A stretch of DNA of 38,716 nt. Origin: Bradyrhizobium sp. Lineage in GTDB: Bacteria > Pseudomonadota > Alphaproteobacteria > Rhizobiales > Xanthobacteraceae. The position numbers and the translations under genes were made by a program. The stretch spans positions 1 to 38,716 of the forward strand of contig NZ_JAUYQU010000211.1 in the NCBI RefSeq assembly GCF_030697065.1, in the 5' to 3' direction. The notes under the pieces are model-generated. The model saw only the letters and a program-made list of their open reading frames with translations, was not told the DNA's origin and did no database searches. Below are positions 1 through 9,111 of this stretch, piece after piece (position 1 is the first letter of the stretch; each line of letters starts with the position of its first letter).

Positions 1-2326
1 CCATGGCGGCGGCTGCGATGATCGGCGACAGCAGCAGGCCGAAGGTCGGATAGAGCACGCCGGCGGCGATCGGGATGCCGGCGGCGTTGTAGATGAACGC
101 AAAGAACAGGTTCTGCCGGATGTTGCGCATGGTGGCCTGCGAGAGCCGGCGGGCGCGAACGATGCCGCCGAGATCGCCGCCCAGCAGCGTGATGCCGGCG
201 CTTTCCATCGCAACGTCCGTGCCGGTTCCCATGGCAATGCCGACTTCGGCTGCGGCGAGTGCTGGGGCGTCGTTGACGCCGTCGCCGGCCATGGCGACGA
301 TCCGGCCGGCCTTCTGCAGTCTGGTCACGACGGCGCTCTTCTGATCCGGCAGCACCTCGGCCTCGACATCGGCAATGCCGAGTTGCCGCGCGATGGCATT
401 GGCCGTGGTGCGGTTGTCGCCGGTCAGCATGATGACCTTGATGCCCTCGGCGGCCAGTGCCTTCAGCGCATCCGGCGTCGACGGCTTGACCGGATCGGCG
501 ATCGCGAACAGCCCGGCCAACTTCCCGTCGACCGCGATGTTGATGACGGTGGCGCCGTCGCCGCGCAGCCGTTCGCCCTGCTCGTGCAGCGACTGGCTTT
601 CGACCCCGAGCGACGACAGGAAGTTGGCATTGCCGAGAGCCACGGTCCTGCCGTCGACCTTTCCGGTGGCGCCCTTGCCTGTCGGCGAGTCGAATTCCTC
701 CACCTTGCTCATATCGAGATTTTTTTCCTTCGCCGACCGCACGATGGCGTCGGCGAGCGGATGCTCGCTGGCGCGCTCGACGCTGGCCGCGAGCCGCAGG
801 ATTTCGGTTTCGTCGAAACCCTCCGCCGCGACGATCGCGACCACTTTCGGCTTGCCCTCGGTCAGCGTGCCGGTCTTGTCGACCACCAGCGTGTCGACCT
901 TTTCCATGCGTTCCAGCGCCTCGGCATTCTTGATCAGCACGCCGGCCGCGGCCCCCCGGCCGACCCCGACCATGATCGACATCGGCGTCGCAAGGCCTAG
1001 CGCGCAGGGGCAGGCGATGATCAGCACGCTGACGGCGGCGACCAGGCCGAACGCCATCCGCGGTTCCGGGCCGAACCAGGCCCAGGCGGCGAAGGCAATG
1101 ATGGCGGCCGCGATGACCACCGGGACGAACCAGCCGGAAACCTGGTCGGCCAGCCGCTGGATCGGCGCGCGCGAGCGCTGCGCCTCCGCGACCATCTTGA
1201 CGATCTGGGACAACAGCGTGTCGCGCCCGACCTTGTCGGCCCGCATCACGAAGCCGCCGGACTGGTTGAGCGTGCCCGCGATCAGCTTGTCGCCGGCTTG
1301 CTTGGTGACCGGCATGGATTCGCCGGTCACGAGGGATTCGTCGAGCGCGGAGCGGCCCTCGAGAATGACGCCGTCGACCGGCACCTTCTCGCCCGGCCGG
1401 ACCCGCAGATGGTCACCGACCTGCAGGCTGTCGATCTGCACCTCGTGGTCGGCGCCGTCATCGCCGATGCGACGCGCGGTCTTCGGCGCCAGTTCGAGCA
1501 GCGCCTTGATCGCGCCTGACGTCGCCTCGCGGGCGCGCAGCTCGAGCACCTGGCCGAGCAGGACGAGCACGGTAATGACCGCCGCAGATTCGAAATAGAC
1601 GGCGACCGCGCCGCCATGGCCGCGGAAAGCCGCCGGGAAGACGCCGGGCGCGATGGTGCCGACGAGGCTGTAGACATAGGCCACGCCGGTGCCGATCGCG
1701 ATCAGGGTGAACATGTTGAGATTGCGCGTCTTGATCGACTGAAAGCCGCGCACGAAGAACGGCCAGCCCGCCCACAGCACGACGGGTGTCGCGAATACGA
1801 ATTGGATCCAGTTCGACAGCGTCGGGTCGACCCAGTCGTGGCCGCCGACGAGGTGACCGCCCATTTCCAGCACGATGGCGGGCAGCGCGAGCAAAAGGCC
1901 GATCCAGAACCGCCGCGTCATGTCGGCCAGTTCGGGATTGGGCGGCGTATCCAGGCTGGCCACCTCGGGCTCCAGCGCCATGCCGCAGATCGGGCAGCTT
2001 CCGGCGCCGACCTGGCGGATCTGCGGATGCATCGGGCAGGTGTAGATCGCGCCTTCCGGCGCCTCGGCCTTCGGCTTGCTGTTGCCGAGATAAGCGCTCG
2101 GGTCCGCGGCGAATTTGGTCCGGCAGCCGGCCGAGCAGAAATGAAAGGTCTGGCCCTGATGGTCGAAACGATGCTTGCTGGTGGCGGGATCGACCGTCAT
2201 GCCGCAGACGGGATCGCGCACGGTGGCGCCGCCGGCGGAAGGGTGGTCATGGGAATGCCCGGCGTGATGGTGATGCAAGCCGCCGCCGCAGCAGCCGCCT
2301 GCGCCCTTGTTCCTGGCGTCCGTCAT
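1..2326 (-). CDS. copA: Copper-translocating P1B-type ATPase, 3' end cut by window
   Basis: This inner-membrane ATPase probably pumps Cu(I) or Ag(I) out of the cytosol. About 775 residues are visible; the C-terminus lies beyond base 1. The order is a Cys/His-rich N-terminus (GCCGGG, then [11 protein letters not shown], residues 11-28), a YHS domain (about 38-80, with DPVCGM and FCSAGC), a heavy-metal-binding domain (about 94-121, YTCPMH and CPICGM), then the ATPase core. The core shows TGES in the actuator, CPC in the metal-binding helix, the DKTGT phosphorylation site, SEHPLA in the nucleotide domain and GDGVNDAP. The YN in the next-to-last helix (FIYNAAG) fits the P1B-1 Cu(I) group. The classic HMA domain is absent and is replaced by YHS plus HMBD. 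The ATG at 2326 is preceded by GGGAGA. The gene diverges from csoR across a shared operator, so derepression by copper is expected. The family is certain; the metal is inferred. Confidence 0.93.
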   Translation of the reverse strand, partial: MTDARNKGAGGCCGGGLHHHHAGHSHDHPSAGGATVRDPVCGMTVDPATSKHRFDHQGQTFHFCSAGCRTKFAADPSAYLGNSKPKAEAPEGAIYTCPMHPQIRQVGAGSCPICGMALEPEVASLDTPPNPELADMTRRFWIGLLLALPAIVLEMGGHLVGGHDWVDPTLSNWIQFVFATPVVLWAGWPFFVRGFQSIKTRNLNMFTLIAIGTGVAYVYSLVGTIAPGVFPAAFRGHGGAVAVYFESAAVITVLVLLGQVLELRAREATSGAIKALLELAPKTARRIGDDGADHEVQIDSLQVGDHLRVRPGEKVPVDGVILEGRSALDESLVTGESMPVTKQAGDKLIAGTLNQSGGFVMRADKVGRDTLLSQIVKMVAEAQRSRAPIQRLADQVSGWFVPVVIAAAIIAFAAWAWFGPEPRMAFGLVAAVSVLIIACPCALGLATPMSIMVGVGRGAAAGVLIKNAEALERMEKVDTLVVDKTGTLTEGKPKVVAIVAAEGFDETEILRLAASVERASEHPLADAIVRSAKEKNLDMSKVEEFDSPTGKGATGKVDGRTVALGNANFLSSLGVESQSLHEQGERLRGDGATVINIAVDGKLAGLFAIADPVKPSTPDALKALAAEGIKVIMLTGDNRTTANAIARQLGIADVEAEVLPDQKSAVVTRLQKAGRIVAMAGDGVNDAPALAAAEVGIAMGTGTDVAMESAGITLLGGDLGGIVRARRLSQATMRNIRQNLFFAFIYNAAGIPIAAGVLYPTFGLLLSPIIAAAAM

Positions 2327-2345
2327 CGCGTTCTCCCATATCCAC

Positions 2346-2374
2346 TTGCAACCTATACCCGGTAGGGGTATATA
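2346..2374 (+). promoter_or_regulatory. Predicted csoR promoter (leaderless)
   Basis: TTGCAA (2346-2351) and TATATA (2369-2374) are separated by exactly 17 bp, a good sigma-70-type promoter. Six bases (GACGGC) separate the -10 from the csoR ATG, so transcription would begin at or next to the A of the start codon and the mRNA would be leaderless. No Shine-Dalgarno sequence would fit. The operator fills the spacer. Confidence 0.6.
2354..2372. promoter_or_regulatory. CsoR-type operator between copA and csoR
   Basis: A perfect 7-bp inverted repeat, TATACCC-GGTAG-GGGTATA, lies in the 54-bp gap between the divergent copA and csoR genes. The A/T-flanked run of C, short centre and run of G match the operators known for CsoR/RcnR-family repressors. 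It lies between the -35 and -10 of the csoR promoter and overlaps the predicted copA start region, so one bound repressor could silence both genes. Confidence 0.85.
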
Positions 2375-2397
2375 GACGGCATGCGAAAAGACATCAA
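2369..2397 (-). promoter_or_regulatory. Predicted copA promoter sharing the csoR -10 box
   Basis: On the minus strand TTGATG (2397-2392) is followed after 17 bp by TATATA (2374-2369). TATATA is its own reverse complement, so the same six bases serve as -10 for both divergent promoters. Transcription would start near 2362, inside the operator, giving a leader of about 36 nt that includes the GGGAGA ribosome binding site. The -35 lies inside the csoR coding region. Confidence 0.5.
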
Positions 2398-2656
2398 GGC
2401 TTCCTGTCAAAAGCGTCTGGGCCGGATCGAAGGGCAGGTCCGTGGCCTGTCCAAAATGGTCGAGGACGACCGCTACTGCATCGACATCGTCACCCAGATC
2501 TCGGCGGTACGGGCGGCACTACGGCGCGTGGAGGAGGAAGTACTGAAGGATCACGTGTCGCATTGCGTCGAACACGCGATCACCAGCGGCAACAAGGCCG
2601 ATCAGCGGGAGAAGATCGCGGAATTGATGGCCGTCATCGGCCGGTCCGATCGTTGA
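2381..2656 (+). CDS. csoR: CsoR-family copper-sensing repressor
   Basis: This 91-residue all-helical protein is of the CsoR/RcnR/FrmR family, which represses metal-efflux genes until metal binds. The N-terminal [12 protein letters not shown] segment is the family hallmark. The ligand triad is Cys33, His58 and Cys62, spaced 25 and 4 residues apart exactly as in copper-sensing CsoR (Cys-His-Cys), rather than the nickel RcnR or formaldehyde FrmR patterns. An extra Cys9 is present. The gene diverges from copA and has the operator directly in front of it, so it should regulate both itself and copA. The ATG at 2381 gives the normal family length and N-terminus. There is no ribosome binding site at normal distance, which fits the predicted leaderless transcript. 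Confidence 0.92.
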   Translation: MRKDIKASCQKRLGRIEGQVRGLSKMVEDDRYCIDIVTQISAVRAALRRVEEEVLKDHVSHCVEHAITSGNKADQREKIAELMAVIGRSDR

Positions 2657-2745
2657 TCGAGGCGATCACGATGCATTTACCGCGATTTCAACCGTCCACC
2701 CCTTCGCTTGTTCCCTTGCCCCGGATCATATAGTAGCAGTCGCGC

Positions 2746-3180
2746 ATGACCTCGACCGGAACACTTTGGCGGATAGTTGGAGCGGCGATCCTTTTGATCG
2801 CCGTTCAATTCGCGTCGGTCGCCGCCAAGGCCCATGCCGGTCATGGGCACGGTCCCGATGCGCACCATCAGTCGCATGGTCATCACGCGCATGGCACGGC
2901 GGCGGGTAACGCGCATGCGACTTCCTCCGCTGCCGTTGCGGATCGGACCGTCCAGGCCGAGGCCACGGCCCATGACACAACGGGCGCACCGTCTGCCGAT
3001 ACCGGCGCCTGCGTGATGGGCTGCTGCGGCTATACCGGTTGCTGCGGAGCCGCGCTGGCGGCGGTTTCGCCCAGCCTTCCTCCGAAAGCGTGCCCGCTTC
3101 GCGTCGGCTTTGCACGCCTGGTTTCCGTTCACGGGGTGGACCCCCAGGGTCGGCGCAAGCCCCCTCGATTCCTCGCCTGA
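2746..3180 (+). CDS. His/Cys-rich exported protein, putative metal binder
   Basis: This 144-residue protein has an N-terminal hydrophobic segment (LWRIVGAAILLIAVQFASVA) ending in AKA, as in a signal peptide. A His-rich stretch follows (AHAGHGHG, then HHQSHGHHAHG, about residues 30-50), then a Cys cluster (CVMGCCGYTGCCG, about 88-100) and a C-terminal tail with VDPQGRRKPPR. Such small His/Cys-rich proteins are common in front of copper or other heavy-metal efflux operons and may bind metal in the periplasm. It lies 89 bp downstream of csoR and 73 bp before the fusion-protein gene. It resembles CopL-like proteins in style, but I do not recognise a defined family. The metal-binding role is inferred from composition and neighbours. 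Confidence 0.7.
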   Translation: MTSTGTLWRIVGAAILLIAVQFASVAAKAHAGHGHGPDAHHQSHGHHAHGTAAGNAHATSSAAVADRTVQAEATAHDTTGAPSADTGACVMGCCGYTGCCGAALAAVSPSLPPKACPLRVGFARLVSVHGVDPQGRRKPPRFLA

Positions 3181-3253
3181 GTGACGACATCCCCGGACCT
3201 GCCTCGGCAGGACATCCGCGAGATGAAGCTTCTTTTCAGGTGAGGATTTTTCA

Positions 3254-4930
3254 ATGCGCTTGTTGTTTGGTGCCGCGCTTTGCGCGGCCGCCCTCGCCTC
3301 CTTTTCGGGAGGCGGACCGCTGCTGGCCCATGACGGCCACGATCATGGCGCGCCGCCACCGCCGGTGACGTCGAACCTCGCGCCTCGCGCGGAAGCCGCC
3401 TCGGAACATTATGAGCTGGTCGCGATCGCGCGTGGCGGCGACCTCGTCATCTATCTCGACCGCTTTGCGACCAACGAAGCGGTGGATGGCGCCAGCATTA
3501 CCGTCGAGACCCCGGCGGGTCCGGAACCCGCGCGCGCGATGGCGAACGAGCCCTACCGGCTCGGCGCTCCCTGGTCCAACAAACCGGGCTCCCATGACCT
3601 GATCTTCACGGTCAGCAAGGACGGTATCGACGATGTGCTGTCCGCGACGCTGATCGTTCCGCCGGAAGATCCCGGCGCAACAGCCGCAACGACTTCCCTG
3701 TCGGGCATTGCGGGCGGCATTCAGGATCTCTCGTCTCGTTACCTCCCGACCGCGCTGGTGCCGGGACTCGGAGGCTTTGCGGCGGGCATTGGCCTCATGG
3801 CGTTGGTGCGACGACGAAACCGGCCCGCGATGGTCCTGATCCTTGCCGGGATACTCGCCATCTTCAGCGGCGCCGCGCGTGCCCATGACGGCGACGACCA
3901 TGGCGGGCCGGCCAATTCGAATCCGACGGTGCGCGACCTGGCGCAGCGGTTGCCCGACGGCGGCGTATTCGTGCCCAAGAGCATCCAGCGGATCCTCGCC
4001 ATCCGCACGGTGCAGATCGAATCCGCCGCGCATCGCGCCGCGCTCGAATTGCCGGGCCGCATCATCCCCGATCCGAATGCCAGCGGATTCGTTCAATCGT
4101 CAGTCGGAGGCCGTCTTTCTCCGCCACCGAACGGCTTTCTGCGGCTGGGGACACCGGTCAAAAAGGGCGACGTTCTCGCCTATATGACGCCGCCGCTGCA
4201 GGCGATCGACGCCTCCGACATGCGCCAGCGCCAGGGCGAACTCGACCAGCAGATCACCATCGTGGAGCGCCGGCTGGCGCGCTACGAAACGCTGGTGCCG
4301 AGCGGCGCCATTGCCCGTACCCAGCTGGAGGACACCAGGACAGAGCTGCAGGGCCTGAAGGACAGGCGCGGCTCGCTCGACAAATCGCGCCGCGAAGCCG
4401 AAGAACTCATCGCGCCGGTGGACGGCATCATCGCCGAAGGCACCGTCGTCGCCGGCCAGATGGCCCAATCCAACGCCGTCATCTTCCATATCGTCGACCC
4501 CACCCGCCTGTGGGTCGAGGCGCTCAGTTACGACTCGCTTCCCGGAGTTCAGGGCGCTGTGGCCCGGCTGAGCAACGACCGCACCTATCCGCTCGCCTTC
4601 CGCGGCGCCGGGTTCGCCGGCCGCAACCAGTCGATCCCGGTGCAATTCGCGGTGCAGGGCGACCTCGCGGGCCTCCGCGCCGGACAGTTCGTCACCGTGC
4701 TCGCCACCACGGATGAGGAGAAGACCGGCTTCGCCGTTCCCCGGGCTGCGGTGGTGCGCAACGCCAATGGCCAGGACGTGGTCTACGAGCATGTCGCAGC
4801 GGAACGCTTCGAGCCGCGCCCGGTGCGGGTCGAACCGCTTGACGGCGATCGCGTCTTCATTGCAACCGGGCTCGCCGCGGGAAGGCGTCTTGTCGTTCAA
4901 GGCGCCGAGCTGCTCGGCCAGATCCGCTGA
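3254..4930 (+). CDS. RND efflux membrane-fusion protein with long N-terminal extension
   Basis: The C-terminal 350 residues form a CusB/CzcB-type periplasmic adaptor: barrel and lipoyl segments (SVGGRLSPPPNGFLRLGTPV; APVDGIIAEGTVVAGQ), a helical hairpin (RQGELDQQITIVERRLARYE) and HIVDPTRLWVEA. It should link the RND pump at 4942 to an outer-membrane channel. Its 558 residues exceed the usual 380-420 because of a front part. That part has a signal peptide ending near residue 25, then HDGHDHG, a beta-rich domain (about 50-140), a hydrophobic segment (about 165-185) and RRRNRP. At Met193 a second signal-peptide-like stretch (MVLILAGILAIFSGAARA) is again followed by HDGDDHG. This looks like two exported proteins fused in frame. 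A TGAGGA ribosome binding site supports the start at 3254. Only 11 bp separate it from the pump gene. Confidence 0.88.
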   Translation: MRLLFGAALCAAALASFSGGGPLLAHDGHDHGAPPPPVTSNLAPRAEAASEHYELVAIARGGDLVIYLDRFATNEAVDGASITVETPAGPEPARAMANEPYRLGAPWSNKPGSHDLIFTVSKDGIDDVLSATLIVPPEDPGATAATTSLSGIAGGIQDLSSRYLPTALVPGLGGFAAGIGLMALVRRRNRPAMVLILAGILAIFSGAARAHDGDDHGGPANSNPTVRDLAQRLPDGGVFVPKSIQRILAIRTVQIESAAHRAALELPGRIIPDPNASGFVQSSVGGRLSPPPNGFLRLGTPVKKGDVLAYMTPPLQAIDASDMRQRQGELDQQITIVERRLARYETLVPSGAIARTQLEDTRTELQGLKDRRGSLDKSRREAEELIAPVDGIIAEGTVVAGQMAQSNAVIFHIVDPTRLWVEALSYDSLPGVQGAVARLSNDRTYPLAFRGAGFAGRNQSIPVQFAVQGDLAGLRAGQFVTVLATTDEEKTGFAVPRAAVVRNANGQDVVYEHVAAERFEPRPVRVEPLDGDRVFIATGLAAGRRLVVQGAELLGQIR

Positions 4931-4941
4931 GGGGACGCCAG

Positions 4942-7900
4942 ATGTTTCGCTTTCTCGTCACCCAGTCGCTGCGCAACCGCCTGATGGTGCTGGCGGCCTC
5001 GGCCATCCTGGTGCTGCTCGGTATCTTCAGCGCCAGCCGGCTCCCGGTCGATGTCTTTCCCGACCTCAACAAGCCGACCGTCACCATCATGACCGAATCC
5101 GAGGGGCTAGCGCCTCCGGAAGTCGAGCAGCTCGTCAGCTTTCCCATCGAAACCCAGATGAACGGCGTTCCCGGGGTGACACGGGTGCGATCCGTTTCCG
5201 GCGTGGGGCTCTCGATCGTCTATGTCGAGTTCGACTGGGGCACCGACATCTATCGCAACCGCCAGCAGATCGCCGAACGGCTTTCCCTGATCAGGGCCCA
5301 GTTGCCGCCGAACGTGGTTCCCCAGATGGGGCCGATCAACTCGATCATGGGGCAGGTCTTGATGGTCGCGATGACCAGCGACAAGGCATCCGCGATGGAA
5401 GTGCGCGAGGCCGCCGACTTCACCGTTCGTCCGCGGCTGCTGACGATCCCGGGGGTCGCTCAGGTCATCCCGATCGGCGGCGAAGTCCGCCAGTATCGGG
5501 TGGCGCCGAATCCGCCGGCGCTGCGCAGCCTTGGCGTCACCTATGAGCAGGTCGAACAGGCGCTGACCCAGTTCGGCGTCAACACCGGCGGCGGTTTCAC
5601 CGACCAGCACTCGCGCGAATATCTGATCCGGAATATCGGACGAACCACCAATCTGGACGACCTGCGTAGCGTGGTGGTGGCGCAGGTCAATGGCGGGCCG
5701 GTGTTTCTGCGCCAGGTCGCGACCGTCGAGTTCGCGCCCAGAGTGAAGCGCGGCGAAGCCGGCTTCATGGGCAAGCCGGCCGTCATCGTCTCGGTCGAGA
5801 AACAGCCCAACGTCGATACGATAGCACTGACACGCGAGATCGAGCGCGCGCTTAAAGAAATCACGGCGTCGCTTCCGCAGGGCATCAAGGCCGACCAGGT
5901 CGTTTTCCGCCAGGCCGACTTCATCGAGACGTCGATCCGCAACGTCGAACAGGTCCTGATGGAAGCCGGTCTCGTCGTCGCGGTCGTGCTGTTCGCGTTT
6001 CTGTTGAACTGGCGGACCACGCTGATTTCGCTGACCGCGATCCCGGTTTCGATCCTGGCCACGGCCTCGATCTTCTATTTCGCCGGGCTGTCCATCAACA
6101 CCATGACGCTGGGCGGCCTTGCCATCGCGCTGGGCGAACTGGTCGACGACGCCGTGGTCGATGTCGAGAATATCTTCAGGCGGCTGCGCGAAAATCGCGC
6201 GCTGGAACATCCGAGGTCGGCGTTCGACGTGATCGTCTCGGCCTCGCAGGAGGTCCGCTCCGGCATCGTCTATGCGACGGCGATCATCGTGCTGGTGTTC
6301 GTGCCGCTGTTCGCGCTGTCGGGAATCGAGGGCCGGCTGTTCGCCCCGCTGGGCCAGGCCTACATCATTTCGATTCTCGCCAGCCTCGCGGTCTCGATCA
6401 CGCTGACCCCGGTGATGGCCTACTACATGCTGCCGCAGCTGAAGCGCCTCGACCATGGCGACAGCGCCCTGGTGCGCGTGCTCAAGCGCGGCAATGCATC
6501 GCTGCTCGAACGTGCCTTTCGCCATCAGCGCGCGCTGATGGCGTTCGCGGTGCTCGCCGTGACCATGGCGGCGATCGGCGCGTCGCTGCTGCCGCGTGCG
6601 TTCCTGCCGCCCTTCAACGAAGGCACCTTCACCATCAACATGCTCTTCAACCCGGGCATCTCGCTCGCGGAGTCCAATCGCGTCGGTCTGATTGCCGAGC
6701 GGATCCTCCTGGAAGTGCCCGAGGTCAAGACCGTCGGCCGGCGGACCGGGCGCGCGGAACTGGATGAGCATGCCGAAGGCGTCCATTCCTCCGATCTCGA
6801 AGTGAACCTCGAGCCTTCCTCGCGAACCAAGGTGGACGTCATCGCGGAGATACGCTCGCGCCTGGCGGTTCTCCCGGCTTCCATCAATGTCGGTCAGCCG
6901 ATATCGCATCGGCTCGATCACATGCTGTCGGGGGTTCGCGCCGAGGTCGCGCTGAAGATCTTCGGCGATGATCTGGACGCGCTGCGCGCCGCCGCGGAAG
7001 CGATGCGGGCCCGAATGGCCGGCATCCCCGGGCTCACGGATCTGCAGGTCGAAAAGCAGGTGCTGATCCCCCAGCTCGAGATCCGGGTCGATTACGCGCG
7101 CGCCGCGCTCTATGGGGTGCAGCCCGCTATCGTCATCGAACAGCTCAGCCGGCTCTCTAACGGACGGGTGGTCTCGCGCGTCGTAGACGGCTACCGCAGG
7201 TTCGACGTCACCATGCGGTTGCCGGACCGTCTCAGGACCACGCAAAGGCTGGCAGACCTGCTGATCGAAACTCCGACCGGATGGATTCCGGCGAGGCAGC
7301 TGGCGGACATCAAGGAGACCGAGGGTCCGAACCGGATTCTGCGCGAGAACGGGCGCCGTCGCGTCGTGGTGCTGGCCAATACCGACGGCACCGCCGACAT
7401 GGCGAAAATCGTCGAATCGATCCGGGAGATGACGGCGTCGACCAAGTTGCCCGAAGGGTTTTACACCAGCCTCGAAGGCACGTTCCGGGCGCAGGAGGAA
7501 GCGAGCCGCACCATCGGGATTCTCTCGCTGCTGTCGCTGTCGCTGGTTTTCGCCATTCTCTACAACCGCTATCGCTCAGTGCTGTTCGCCCTGATCGTGA
7601 TGGGCAATGTGCCGCTCGCCCTGATCGGGGCCGTGATCGCGCTGTGGCTGACGGGCCAGCCGCTATCGGTCGCGTCCATGGTCGGTTTCATCACATTGAC
7701 CGGTATCGCGGCGCGCAACGGCATCCTGAAAATCAGCCACTACATCAACCTTGCGCTGCAGGAGGGCCTGCCGTTCGGACGCGATCTGGTGGTTCGCGGC
7801 AGCCTCGAGCGGTTGACCCCGGTGCTGATGACGGCGCTGGCGGCAGGCGCCGCCCTGGTTCCGCTACTGATCGATGCGGCAGCGCCCGGCAAGGAAATCC

Positions 7901-8076
7901 TGCATCCCGTGGCCGTAACGATCTTCGGCGGCCTCATCAGCGCGACCCTGCTCGATACGTTTCTCACGCCGGTGCTTTTCCTGCGGTACGGAGAAAAACA
8001 TCTCGAGCGCCTGCGCCGGGACGCCGCCGCGTCGCGTGATCCCGCTCAGGGACCATCGCCAGCCGAAGCCTTCTGA
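4942..8076 (+). CDS. Heavy-metal RND efflux pump, CzcA/CusA family
   Basis: At 1044 residues this is a full-length RND permease of the heavy-metal (HME) subfamily. It is a proton-driven inner-membrane pump that expels metal through the periplasm. The N-terminal helix is followed by RLPVDVFPDLNKPTV and the porter region. The fourth transmembrane helix has GELVDDAVVDVENIFRRL (about residues 397-415), the proton-relay helix with paired Asp and a Glu. The second half repeats the layout (LPRAFLPPFNEGTF; GFITLTGIAARNGIL). The relay motif differs slightly from both the DGAV of CzcA and the DAAV of CusA, so the substrate cannot be read from it. The copper-type neighbours make Cu or Ag most likely. 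AGGGGA lies upstream of the ATG. No outer-membrane factor gene is present in the cluster. Confidence 0.93.
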   Translation: MFRFLVTQSLRNRLMVLAASAILVLLGIFSASRLPVDVFPDLNKPTVTIMTESEGLAPPEVEQLVSFPIETQMNGVPGVTRVRSVSGVGLSIVYVEFDWGTDIYRNRQQIAERLSLIRAQLPPNVVPQMGPINSIMGQVLMVAMTSDKASAMEVREAADFTVRPRLLTIPGVAQVIPIGGEVRQYRVAPNPPALRSLGVTYEQVEQALTQFGVNTGGGFTDQHSREYLIRNIGRTTNLDDLRSVVVAQVNGGPVFLRQVATVEFAPRVKRGEAGFMGKPAVIVSVEKQPNVDTIALTREIERALKEITASLPQGIKADQVVFRQADFIETSIRNVEQVLMEAGLVVAVVLFAFLLNWRTTLISLTAIPVSILATASIFYFAGLSINTMTLGGLAIALGELVDDAVVDVENIFRRLRENRALEHPRSAFDVIVSASQEVRSGIVYATAIIVLVFVPLFALSGIEGRLFAPLGQAYIISILASLAVSITLTPVMAYYMLPQLKRLDHGDSALVRVLKRGNASLLERAFRHQRALMAFAVLAVTMAAIGASLLPRAFLPPFNEGTFTINMLFNPGISLAESNRVGLIAERILLEVPEVKTVGRRTGRAELDEHAEGVHSSDLEVNLEPSSRTKVDVIAEIRSRLAVLPASINVGQPISHRLDHMLSGVRAEVALKIFGDDLDALRAAAEAMRARMAGIPGLTDLQVEKQVLIPQLEIRVDYARAALYGVQPAIVIEQLSRLSNGRVVSRVVDGYRRFDVTMRLPDRLRTTQRLADLLIETPTGWIPARQLADIKETEGPNRILRENGRRRVVVLANTDGTADMAKIVESIREMTASTKLPEGFYTSLEGTFRAQEEASRTIGILSLLSLSLVFAILYNRYRSVLFALIVMGNVPLALIGAVIALWLTGQPLSVASMVGFITLTGIAARNGILKISHYINLALQEGLPFGRDLVVRGSLERLTPVLMTALAAGAALVPLLIDAAAPGKEILHPVAVTIFGGLISATLLDTFLTPVLFLRYGEKHLERLRRDAAASRDPAQGPSPAEAF

Positions 8077-8099
8077 AACTCAACCATGGAGAAACCCGA

Positions 8100-8465
8100 A
8101 TGTATGCCAGATTGCTGTTGATCGGAGCCCTGCTCACCCCGGTTGGTTCAGGCTGGGCCCATGACGCCAAGGGGTCGCATGGCGGACGTATCGCCGATGC
8201 GGGAGCCTACCATGTCGAACTGGTCGTGAAGTCCGACGTCGTCGACGTGTTCATCAGCGACGAAGGCGAGAAGCCCGTTGCGGCGTCCGGGTTCAAGGGG
8301 ACCGCGATCCTCGTGGCCGGCGGCAAATCGCAGCGCGTTGTGCTGGCGCCCGTCGACGGCGCCAGGCTTTCCGGCCGTGCTGCGGCAGCGTTGCCGAACC
8401 AGCCCAAAGGGGTGGTGCAGCTGACGGGTCCCGACGGCAAGACCATTCAGGCCAAATTTGACTGA
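8100..8465 (+). CDS. Small exported protein of the metal-efflux operon
   Basis: This 121-residue protein has a clear signal peptide (MYARLLLIGALLTPVGSGWA, cleavage probably before HDAKGSHGG). The mature part is about 100 residues, mostly predicted beta strands (YHVELVVKSDVVDVFISDEG; KPKGVVQLTGPDGKTIQAKF-like C-terminus), with a His pair at the mature N-terminus as in the adaptor protein of the same operon. It starts 23 bp after the RND gene with GGAG upstream of the ATG. I do not recognise a named family. The N-terminal HD/HGG pattern and position suggest a periplasmic metal-handling accessory, but no function can be claimed from the sequence. Confidence 0.75.
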   Translation: MYARLLLIGALLTPVGSGWAHDAKGSHGGRIADAGAYHVELVVKSDVVDVFISDEGEKPVAASGFKGTAILVAGGKSQRVVLAPVDGARLSGRAAAALPNQPKGVVQLTGPDGKTIQAKFD

Positions 8466-8531
8466 GATCAAACCGGCCGGCGATCCCGTCGGCTCCGATA
8501 CGAAACAGGCATCAGACGAAGGAGTTGCAAC

Positions 8532-9029
8532 ATGATGATTTGGACCAGGAGCGGAATCGCATTGATTGCCGCAACGCTGCTTTCAGCGAGCGCCTGGGCG
8601 GGTCCGTCCGGGCACAGCCACGGCCACGGCCATGGCCACGGCGACACATTCTCCGCCGGCGAGCCGGGCAATCCGAAGAAGCCGTTCAGGACGATCCAGG
8701 TGACGATGCGGGAGTCGGACGGAAAAATGCTGTTCGTCCCGGCGCGGCTCGAGGTCAGGAAGGGCGAGCAGATCAAGTTCGTGCTGCGCAACAACGGCGA
8801 GCTCGAACACGAATTCGTGCTGGCAAGCACGGCGGACAATCTCAAACACGCCGAAGAGATGAAGGAGCACCCCGACATGGTGCATGAAGAACCGAACGGA
8901 AAACAGCTGGCTCCGAAGAAGACAGGCGAGATCATCTGGAAGTTCACCAAGGCCGGCGAGTTCGAATATGCCTGCCTGATCCCCGGTCACCGCGAGGCGG
9001 GAATGACCGGAACGATCCTGGTCAAGTGA
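8532..9029 (+). CDS. His-rich cupredoxin (CopI-like copper protein)
   Basis: This 165-residue periplasmic protein has a signal peptide ending near AWA (residues 1-22), a His-Gly run (HSHGHGHGHG) at the mature N-terminus and a cupredoxin fold. Type-1 copper ligands are visible: the His of ELEHEFVL, the Cys and His of YACLIPGH, and the Met of EAGMTG, in the canonical order His...Cys-x4-His-x4-Met. The loop between the first His and the Cys carries an unusual Met/His-containing segment (HAEEMKEHPDMVHEE). Similar His-tailed cupredoxins (CopI) confer copper tolerance in other proteobacteria. Its place between efflux and oxidase genes fits periplasmic copper binding or electron transfer to the multicopper oxidase; that pairing is inference. 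AAGGAG precedes the ATG. Confidence 0.88.
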   Translation: MMIWTRSGIALIAATLLSASAWAGPSGHSHGHGHGHGDTFSAGEPGNPKKPFRTIQVTMRESDGKMLFVPARLEVRKGEQIKFVLRNNGELEHEFVLASTADNLKHAEEMKEHPDMVHEEPNGKQLAPKKTGEIIWKFTKAGEFEYACLIPGHREAGMTGTILVK

Positions 9030-9111
9030 TCGTATTCGACCATCGGCGCGCGCGCGTTGAGCGGGTGGCTTGATCTGGCTCAACGGCGGCGGGCGGAATC
9101 GGAGGCTGACT

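Noticed and set aside
5107..7245. Long open frame on the minus strand opposite the RND pump gene
   Set aside because: Its translation is rich in Arg, His, Asp and Gln with no hydrophobic core or known motif, the usual mirror image of a high-GC coding strand. The plus strand encodes a full RND pump.
9070..9111. Upstream start for the multicopper oxidase
   Set aside because: The ATG at 9112 has GGAGG six bases upstream and leaves a proper Tat signal; the longer form would bury it.
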